Below the pieces are notes generated by a model that saw only the letters and a list, made by a program, of their open reading frames with translations, had not been told where the DNA came from and made no database searches. The position numbers and the translations under genes were made by a program. Positions 5,155 to 10,023 of a DNA stretch of 10,023 bases are shown piece after piece. Position 1 is the stretch's first letter; each line of letters opens with the position of its first letter. Origin of the DNA: Gallionella sp. (lineage in GTDB: Bacteria > Pseudomonadota > Gammaproteobacteria > Burkholderiales > Gallionellaceae); assembly GCA_004298605.1 (NCBI GenBank), contig SCPW01000256.1, positions 1 to 10,023 of the forward strand, read 5' to 3'.

Positions 5155-6640
5155 TCACTCATAAGCGTTCAACCCTGAAATCTCCCGCCCCTGCGCGAGT
5201 TTGTGCAACAGCGGCGTCAGGTCTTCCATCAAGGCCAGTTCCTTTTGCGTTCTGGCTTTCCAGCCCAGATCGAGTGGGGCAAGCAGGTCGCTCAATTTTT
5301 CCCCGTCGAAAATCATGCGCTGCATGATGCCGTCGACAAAAGCTTGCAGCGCAGCCGTTTCCAGCTCGAAATTCAATTGCTGCACCGTGCCGGATTCGCC
5401 GCCGCCTTTGTCCTGCTGGGCCTTGAGCCGCTGGGCGGTTTCCAGATACACGCCCCGGAAGGCTTGCAGCTGGTCTGGCGGAATAACCTGCGCGATGCTT
5501 GCGGCGTTTTCCGGTGTCAGATCGGTGTATTGGTCGAGCTGCGTCTTGAGGCGCTGCACTTCCTTGAACAGGTTGATGAACTGGCTGCGTGCTGCATCGC
5601 CCTTGAGGTTGGCGACTTGTTCCGGGGCGCTGGGCAGGCCTTGGGATGCCATGAATTTATCGAGCACGGCGACGGCTTTTTCCAGCTTGCCGATGACCGC
5701 CGGGGCGGGATCGACCAGCCAGATTTCCTTGGCGCGGTCGGTTTTCTCGCCGGAAAACAGGGCGATGGCGTCGTTGACCGCATCCTGCTGCCGGCGGAAG
5801 TCCAGCACGTTGCCATAGGGCTTGGTGTCGTTAAGCACGCGGTTGGTGCGCGAGAAAGCCTGAATCAGGCCGTGGTACTTGAGGTTCTTGTCCACGTACA
5901 GCGTATTGAGGTATTTGGAATCGAAGCCGGTGAGCAGCATGTCCACCACGATGACGATGTCGATCTTCTCGGCGTGCTTGAGGTCTTTGTTTGGATATTG
6001 CTGGTCCTTGATGCGCTTTTGCACATCCTGGTAATACAGGTCGAAGTTGTTGATGTCGTGGTTGCTGCCGTAAGCGGCGTTGTAGCCGGCGATCTTCGAT
6101 AGCGTGGGTGATGGTGTAGGCGTGTAGCTGTTTCTGGAAGATGTCTTCGGTGGTTTTGGCAGAGGCTTGCTGGCCTTCGATCTGCTGGTAGGTGGCGTTG
6201 GCCTCGAAGATCGGTGTGCCGGTGAAACCGAAGAGTTGCGCGTTGGGGAAGAAGTCCTTGATGGCCCGGTGGTTGTCGCCGAATTGCGAGCGGTGGCATT
6301 CGTCGAAGATGAACACCATGCGCTGGTGGCGCAGGGATTCCAGGCGCTCTTTGTATTTGCGCTTGTTGTTGCCATCAAGCGCGAGGCCAAGCTTCTGGAT
6401 GGTGGTAACAATGACCTTATTGGCGTAATCGTCGGAGAGCAGGCGCCGCACCAGCGCTTCGGTATTGGTGTTTTCTTCGACGCAGCCTTCCTGGAACTTG
6501 TTGAATTCTTCCCGTGTTTGCCGGTCAAGATCCTTGCGATCAACGACGAACAGGCATTTTTCGATGTCTGGATTGTCCTTGAGCAGGGTTGAGGCTTTGG
6601 CGATTAGGCCGCGTTCGATTTGGCTTTCTGTTGTTGTCAT
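5155..6640 (-). pseudogene. hsdR: Type I restriction endonuclease subunit R, two internal deletions
   Basis: HsdR is the motor and nuclease of type I restriction enzymes and is usually about 1000-1100 residues. Here the start MTTTESQIERGLIAK (6640-6596) matches the normal N-terminus, then jumps to KDNPDIEKCLFVVDRKDLDR, so the PD-(D/E)XK nuclease and the Walker A motif are missing. The next part holds the DECH box (VFIFDECHRSQFG) and TGTP motif (LFGFTGTPIF). Near 6088-6100 a second deletion, out of frame, joins THAIED to IAGYNAAYGSNHD; relatives have roughly 100-130 residues between. The second frame then holds VVDMLLTGFDSKYLNTLYVD, QAFSRTNRV and the C-terminal HsdM/HsdS-contact region, ending LHKLAQGREISGLNAYE. 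The second part is open upstream to 6543, but codons before about 6100 are in the wrong frame. It cannot make an active enzyme. Confidence 0.88.
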
Positions 6641-6703
6641 TGGAACGATGTAGAAAGTTCAACTTAATGATTCTACAGGCTTTGACTGTTTATCTTTAGC
6701 AAT

Positions 6704-6727
6704 GAAAAATTTTGCTGGGCATCCAGC
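6704..6727 (-). terminator. Possible rho-independent terminator after the response regulator
   Basis: On the minus strand GCTGG-ATGC-CCAGC (6727-6714) is followed by AAAATTTTTC, 11 bases beyond the response-regulator stop. The stem is short and the U-run is moderate. A palindrome TCCAGCGCGCTGGA (6722-6735) overlaps it. Confidence 0.4.
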
Positions 6728-6737
6728 GCGCTGGAAT

Positions 6738-7436
6738 TCAGCCTTCCACCAAATCCACGGTAAACAAATAACCATGCCCTTTCACGCCCCGCACCGGCAC
6801 GCCGGGCGGGTGATGCGCCGCCAGCTTGCGGCGCAGGCGGCTGATCAACGCTTCCAGGCGGCGTTCGTCGTATTGGTGGTAATCCTCGCCCAGCGCTTCT
6901 ATCAGGGTTTTTCGGTGGACCAGATTGCCGTCGGCCTGGGCGACGACCTGCAGGATGCGGCATTCACTGTGCGTGAGGGGAATGTCGTTGCCGTCCGGCG
7001 GCTTCAGCGACATCCGGGCCGTGTGCAGTATCCAGTGGATTTGTGGCGGAGATGCTGCAACGCTGTCGGGAATGTTCAAGCGCCGGGCGACGGTGCGGAT
7101 GGTCGCCGCCAGTTCGCGCATGTCCACCGGCTTGACCAGATAGGCGTCCGCCCCTTGCTCCAACCCTTTGATGCGCTGGTCCAGCGCGCCGTGCGCGGTC
7201 AGCATGATGATGCCCATGCCGGCTCTGGCGCGCCGCATGCGCTGGGCGATGGACCAGCCGTTTTCGCCGGGCAGTCCCAGGTCCAGCACCAACACGTCGA
7301 CTTCGTTTTTTGCCAGCCAGGCGTCCAGCGCTACGCCGTCCGGCAGCGGCGCGACTTGGTAACCGCTTTGCCGCAAATTGAAAGCGAGGTCGTCCAGCAG
7401 GTCGGCATTGTCTTCCACCAGGGCGATACGGATCAT
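6738..7436 (-). CDS. OmpR/PhoB-family response regulator
   Basis: This 232-residue protein is a cytoplasmic transcription factor controlled by phosphorylation. The receiver domain (about residues 2-115) has the acidic pocket E8-D9 (LVEDNADL), phospho-acceptor D52 (VLVLDLGLPG), T80 (IIMLTAHG) and K102 (AYLVKP). The C-terminal winged helix (about 135-230) carries LTHSECRILQ, the recognition-helix region DERRLEALISRLRRKL, and the wing VRGVKGHGYLFTVD typical of this family. Its ATG overlaps the TGA of the upstream kinase gene (ATGA), so the kinase is its certain partner by context. A probable terminator follows. The regulated genes are not evident; the repeats upstream of the kinase are candidate autoregulatory sites. 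Confidence 0.93.
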   Translation of the reverse strand: MIRIALVEDNADLLDDLAFNLRQSGYQVAPLPDGVALDAWLAKNEVDVLVLDLGLPGENGWSIAQRMRRARAGMGIIMLTAHGALDQRIKGLEQGADAYLVKPVDMRELAATIRTVARRLNIPDSVAASPPQIHWILHTARMSLKPPDGNDIPLTHSECRILQVVAQADGNLVHRKTLIEALGEDYHQYDERRLEALISRLRRKLAAHHPPGVPVRGVKGHGYLFTVDLVEG

Positions 7437-9382
7437 ACGGGGGCTCCTTGTTTGATGGGCAGCCAGAGGCGGAAACAGGCGCCGGTTCCGCCCGTCGCCA
7501 GATCGATGTGGCCATGGTGCAGCTCGATGACGCGGCGCACCAGATAAAGCCCGAGTCCCGCACCGGGAATGTCGCCCTGCTGGTCGCCGCGCACGAACGG
7601 CTCGAATATTTTTTCGCTGACGGAAGCGGGAATGCCGGGGCCACCATCGGCAACCTCGATGGTGACGCCGTCGTCGGCGTCGAGTTTTTCCCGGCGCACG
7701 CTGATCCGGATGGGCGTGGTGGCCGGCGAATATTTACGGGCGTTGCCGATCAGATTGGTTAAAGCGATGCGCAGCAGCAGCATGTCGCCTTCCAGGTATA
7801 GGGATGCGGGCGTTTTGAGGGTGATGCGCGCATCGTCATCGCTGCCTTCGTCGGCTGCGTCGCGCGCCAGCCGGGCTATGTCCAGCGAACGGCAGTGCAT
7901 AGCCAAGCCTTCGCCGTCGATGCGGTCTTGCGCCAGGCACTGATCGAGCAGCGCGTCGATGCGCGCCACGGATTTGCGTATGCGCTGGTGCCGCCGCTGG
8001 ATTTCGGGGTGTTTTTTATCGGCGAGTTGTTCCAGCGATTGCACGGCGCTGTCGATCACCGCCAGCGGTGTTTTCAATTCGTGGCTCAGCATGCCCAGAA
8101 AGCGATTCTGCCGCAGGCGGAAGCGCCGCTCCTGCTGGGCTTTGCTTTCCGCCGTATCGGCTTGGGCGAGAGCCTGCAGGCGCGCCAGACCCATCGAGCG
8201 TATGCGGCTGGAGATGGCCAGGTGCATCATCAGCACGTGTCCGGCTGCGGCGATCTGTATCCCATGGATGGCCAGCAACGTCGTTCTCGGCAACAGACCC
8301 AGCGAGGTCAAGGCGGATGCAAAGAAACCGGCAAGAAACAACAGCAGGGATGCAAAAAGGAACGCGCTTCCCGGCACGCCGCTGCGAAACAGGTGGAAAG
8401 CGTAGCCGGCGCTGACCACGGCAAGCAGCAGGTTGATCGAGTTGATCAGCATGGCCGCTTCGGTGAAATAGCCCAAGGGTATCGACAGCAAGGACACGCA
8501 GGCGATGACGATCTGAGCTTGAAAAATCCGCAGCAGGCTGCGGACATGGTTGCCTATGGACAGCATGTTCATGAAAAACAGGCCGCCGGCAGCGCTGCTG
8601 ATGAATACGCAGATCTTTACCCAAAGGTCGCTGAGCGCCGGTGAAGCGGGCAACAGATACTGCGCTGCGAATCCGTTGAGGCCGAAAAACTGCACGACCG
8701 TAATGGCCAAATAGAAGCAATAAGTCAGATAGAGCGGGTTTCTCAGCAATAGCCAGTACACCAGGTTGGCCAGCAGCATGGCGGCCATGACGCCGTAGTA
8801 AAACCCCAGAAATCCCGCTTCCTTGCTCGCGGCAAGGTGAAATTCGTCGGGGCTCCACAGCTGTAGCAGCGCCGTCGAGGTGCTGGTGGTTTGCAGGCGC
8901 AGGAAATAGGTGTGCGGTTGCTCGTCGGCGGCGTTGCCGTAAAAGTTGCGGCGACCTTGCTCGTTGAGGCGGAATACAAAAGCACGGTAAGGCACTTCGC
9001 GCGCCGTAAACGGCAGGGTGTCGCCGGCGCGTTTTTCGCAAAACCCATCAGGGCAGGATTTCCCGGGCTCATAAAGCCGCAGATCGTCCAGATACGGCGG
9101 CTGGATTTCCAGCCAGAGTTCCCCTTGCTCGCCCGGTGCGCGCTGCACGGTAAAACGCAGCCAGTGCACGTCATGGGTATACCCGGCGGTCAAGCCATTG
9201 GTGCCGGGTTGAAACCGCTCCGGGTGAGCTTGGACGGTGGCGATGGTTTCCGTATGAGCGCTATCGCGCAGCACCGCGAAATTACTCAGCAACCCGGCCC
9301 CGGCTGCACCGGCCGGCCATAGCGTGCCCAGCAGCAGGATGGCGCCAAAGCAGCGGCAACGGCATGGGGTGGATAAAACCAT
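7433..9382 (-). CDS. 7TMR-DISM hybrid-free sensor histidine kinase
   Basis: This 649-residue inner-membrane kinase probably senses a periplasmic ligand and phosphorylates the coupled response regulator. A signal peptide (about residues 1-30, CFGAILLLGTLWPAGAAGA) precedes a periplasmic beta-rich 7TMR-DISMED2-like domain (about 35-180, HWLRFTVQRA, GELWLEIQPPYLDDLRLYEP), a family that often binds carbohydrate-like ligands. Seven hydrophobic segments fall at about 190-390, then a short coiled linker. The HisKA domain has phospho-acceptor H434 in MLSHELKTPLAVI. The ATPase domain has the N box (NLIGNARKYSP, 543-553), G1 (ADGGPGIP) and G2 (GAGLGLYLVRR, 607-617). All catalytic motifs are intact. There is no receiver or PAS domain. 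The start ATG at 9382 gives a good signal peptide, though the upstream CTCCCCC is a poor ribosome site. It is the first gene of the two-gene operon. The ligand is unknown. Confidence 0.93.
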   Translation of the reverse strand: MVLSTPCRCRCFGAILLLGTLWPAGAAGAGLLSNFAVLRDSAHTETIATVQAHPERFQPGTNGLTAGYTHDVHWLRFTVQRAPGEQGELWLEIQPPYLDDLRLYEPGKSCPDGFCEKRAGDTLPFTAREVPYRAFVFRLNEQGRRNFYGNAADEQPHTYFLRLQTTSTSTALLQLWSPDEFHLAASKEAGFLGFYYGVMAAMLLANLVYWLLLRNPLYLTYCFYLAITVVQFFGLNGFAAQYLLPASPALSDLWVKICVFISSAAGGLFFMNMLSIGNHVRSLLRIFQAQIVIACVSLLSIPLGYFTEAAMLINSINLLLAVVSAGYAFHLFRSGVPGSAFLFASLLLFLAGFFASALTSLGLLPRTTLLAIHGIQIAAAGHVLMMHLAISSRIRSMGLARLQALAQADTAESKAQQERRFRLRQNRFLGMLSHELKTPLAVIDSAVQSLEQLADKKHPEIQRRHQRIRKSVARIDALLDQCLAQDRIDGEGLAMHCRSLDIARLARDAADEGSDDDARITLKTPASLYLEGDMLLLRIALTNLIGNARKYSPATTPIRISVRREKLDADDGVTIEVADGGPGIPASVSEKIFEPFVRGDQQGDIPGAGLGLYLVRRVIELHHGHIDLATGGTGACFRLWLPIKQGAPV

Positions 9383-9393
9383 CGACAGGGGGA

Positions 9394-9414
9394 GTGGTTA
9401 GTGGTCAGTGGTCA
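9394..9414. repeat. Three tandem 7-mers (GTGGTYA)
   Basis: GTGGTTA, GTGGTCA and GTGGTCA follow each other 12 bp before the kinase ATG on the minus strand. A run of nine Gs (9415-9423) follows directly. Confidence 0.7.
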
Positions 9415-9505
9415 GGGGGGGGGCTACTTTGTCAGATTCCACCAACAACGTCGTTCCGCCAGGGCAATAATCCGACAAAGCAGAACTAGCCCCTGACCTC
9501 TGACC
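9403..9505. repeat. Imperfect inverted repeat, arms about 36 bp (small MITE-like element)
   Basis: The left arm 9403-9438 (GGTCAGTGGTCAGGGG, then GCTACTTTGTCAGATT) matches the reverse complement of 9469-9505 (GGTCAGAGGTCAGGGG, then CTGCTTTGTCGGATT). The centre of about 30 bp carries one GTTCCGCCAGGG copy. The arms would form a long hairpin just upstream of the kinase gene. Confidence 0.6.
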
Positions 9506-9558
9506 GTATAGCGCCGAACCCTGCGCATGGGAACGAAAAATTCGCGCAAGTGTACACC

Positions 9559-9597
9559 TTGTAGTTCTAGGACTACAAAGCGTCAGCCTAGGCCTAC
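9559..9597. promoter_or_regulatory. Tandem operator-like sites upstream of the kinase
   Basis: CTAGGACTAC (9567-9576) and CTAGGCCTAC (9588-9597) differ at one base and are spaced 21 bp, two helical turns. The first overlaps a hairpin with arms TTGTAGT (9559-9565) and ACTACAA (9572-9578), and an 8-bp palindrome GTGTACAC lies at 9550-9557. The sites lie about 180-215 bp before the kinase start. Binding by the window's own response regulator, whose family favours tandem direct repeats, is only inferred. Confidence 0.4.
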
Positions 9598-9627
9598 GCA
9601 TCGGGTCGGTAAAGCAAAGGAAGACCA

Positions 9628-9652
9628 TCGTTCCGCCAGGGATTGGCGGAAC
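9628..9652. repeat. REP-like hairpin, GTTCCGCCA stem
   Basis: GTTCCGCCA (9630-9638) and TGGCGGAAC (9644-9652) form a perfect 9-bp stem around GGGAT. The unit TCGTTCCGCCAGGGATTG recurs inverted at 9786-9804 and in part at 9451-9464. Confidence 0.65.
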
Positions 9653-9785
9653 CCAGTCGCAGGGACGTGGAGGCTTCGGTTTGCTGCTGCGCCTCAAGTC
9701 AGCGACAAAGCGGTTCGCAGGCTGCCATCCATGGCCCTGGATTCAAGAAGCCTTAATTATTCCGGCTACCGTCGGCGGCTTTCCG

Positions 9786-9804
9786 TCAATCCCTGGCGGA
9801 ACGA
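9786..9804. repeat. Inverted copy of the GTTCCGCCAGGG element
   Basis: Its reverse complement matches 9628-9646 at 18 of 19 bases, about 140 bp away. Together with the partial copy at 9451 it marks a local family of palindromic elements. Confidence 0.65.
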
Positions 9805-9823
9805 GTGGTATACACGACGTAAC

Positions 9824-9873
9824 AGTAAAAAAACCTACACGTGTAAGCCCCCCTTCTCACAAGGGTAGGTTTT
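9824..9873 (-). terminator. Probable rho-independent terminator for a gene right of the window
   Basis: On the minus strand AAAACCTAC (9873-9865) pairs with GTAGGTTTT (9838-9830), which continues into a run of seven Ts. The loop contains a second small stem (CCCTT/AAGGG, 9851-9855 and 9861-9865). The orientation suits a minus-strand gene ending just outside the window; the plus strand has only a weak T-run. Confidence 0.45.
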
Positions 9874-9911
9874 GGTTCTTTGGGAACTTGCATAGCGCTG
9901 TGTTTTTCTCG

Positions 9912-9932
9912 TTCCCACGCGCCGCGTGGGAA
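9912..9932. repeat. Dispersed GTTCCCACGC hairpin element
   Basis: TTCCCACGC (9912-9920) and GCGTGGGAA (9924-9932) form a perfect 9-bp stem with loop GCC. GTTCCCACGC...GCGTGGGAA palindromes are common intergenic repeats in many Proteobacteria. Half of one also marks the DUF1016 truncation near 4825. Confidence 0.6.
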
Positions 9933-9941
9933 TGCAGTTTG

Positions 9942-10018
9942 GGCGCGCCGCGCCCCGTGTTTGCCATGGCGGCTGTTGTCGCAAAATAAATGTCATCATT
10001 GACACGGCGCGGCGCGCC
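9942..10018. repeat. GC-rich inverted repeat at right end
   Basis: GGCGCGCCGCGCCCCGTGT (9942-9960) matches the reverse complement of 10002-10018 (ACACGGCGCGGCGCGCC) apart from a two-base insertion. About 41 bp lie between, including a small TGTCA/TGACA stem. It could be a pair of REP-like units or the ends of a small element. Confidence 0.55.
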
Positions 10019-10023
10019 GAGGA

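Larger units (their letters stand above)
4767..5162 (-). pseudogene. DUF1016 N-terminal fragment (YhcG-type)
   Basis: The first 110 or so of 131 residues match the helical N-terminal domain of DUF1016 proteins (QTYWHIGRTIIEHEQSGNTR, GKGFDITNLRNMRRFYQTFP, ETLSLELSW) and are clearly paralogous to the copy at 2748-1831. Similarity ends at ELSW (plus 4833). From there the frame reads into a half copy of a dispersed hairpin repeat (GCGTGGGAACGATC) and an hsdR-tail relic, ending as GARARYFGVGAYEQ. The nuclease domain is missing. The ATG overlaps the hsdR stop (TATGAGTGAC), the usual coupling in these operons. TGGAGC is shared by the expected gene sequence and the repeat, so the join probably arose by short-homology recombination. 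Confidence 0.82.
9383..10023. other. 640-bp gene-free region rich in repeats and palindromes
   Basis: I find no credible gene here on either strand: frames are short, shadow-like and lack family motifs. The stretch holds, in order, GTGGTCA tandem repeats, a run of nine Gs, a pair of inverted arms, operator-like direct repeats, several GTTCCGCCAGGG elements, a probable terminator, a GTTCCCACGC hairpin and a GC-rich inverted pair. The kinase promoter should lie in its left part. Confidence 0.6.

Noticed and set aside
5203..6102. Plus-strand frame of 299 codons
   Set aside because: It lies antisense to the C-terminal half of hsdR, which has helicase motifs in the minus frame.
6101..6543. Upstream part of the second hsdR frame as a true N-terminus
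   Set aside because: The codons here give a serine-, threonine- and proline-rich product without HsdR similarity; the matching HsdR residues are in the other minus frame until about 6100.
6702..7547. Plus-strand frame of 281 codons
   Set aside because: It is antisense to the response regulator and kinase tail; those have intact catalytic motifs.
7895..8644. Plus-strand frame of 249 codons
   Set aside because: It is a shadow of the kinase membrane region, with a composition rich in Q, G and A and no recognisable motif.
9394..9804. CRISPR array
   Set aside because: The repeats are short, in both orientations and irregularly spaced, with no constant repeat-spacer pattern and no cas gene.
9383..10023. 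tRNA or structured RNA gene
   Set aside because: I looked for cloverleaf arms and a T-loop motif and saw none; the hairpins are accounted for by repeat elements.

Overview
The window looks like accessory DNA from a Proteobacterium, most likely a gammaproteobacterium. The reasons are a TolC-type outer-membrane channel, a 7TMR-DISM sensor kinase, RTX repeats, and dispersed hairpin elements of the GTTCCCACGC...GCGTGGGAA type. GC content is moderately high except for an AT-rich stretch in hsdS. A methanotroph-like lineage (Methylococcales) is only a guess. Every gene I can support lies on the minus strand, so transcription runs from right to left. Long plus-strand reading frames are shadows.

Right part (about 10023 to 6738): a 640-bp gene-free stretch full of palindromes, inverted repeats and a probable terminator, followed by a translationally coupled two-component system. 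This is a 7TMR-DISM membrane histidine kinase (9382-7433) and an OmpR/PhoB-type response regulator (7436-6738), probably ended by a terminator near 6704-6727.

Middle part (6640 to 1535): a type I restriction-modification and toxin-antitoxin island in advanced decay. In order of transcription it holds: an hsdR pseudogene with two internal deletions (nuclease, Walker A and part of the helicase lost); a truncated DUF1016 nuclease gene starting at the hsdR stop; a half copy of a dispersed hairpin repeat; a short relic of another hsdR tail; what looks like the first ten codons of another PIN toxin; an intact-looking vapB-vapC pair; an hsdS whose 5' end is split from its body by a run of seven Gs; and a second DUF1016 gene lacking its last few dozen codons. 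An RTX calcium-binding repeat fragment follows directly. Starts and stops overlap along the chain vapB > vapC > hsdS > DUF1016, so these four are probably translationally coupled. No hsdM is present.

Left part (1310 to 1): the N-terminal 436 codons of a TolC-family efflux channel with a TTG start and signal peptide, running off the window. A perfect 22-bp palindrome and a 12-bp direct repeat lie upstream as candidate operators.

I found no convincing wholly new system. The best leads are the G7 tract that would switch hsdS on or off, the nested relics of several RM and TA modules between 4840 and 4668, and the operator-like repeats upstream of tolC and of the kinase.
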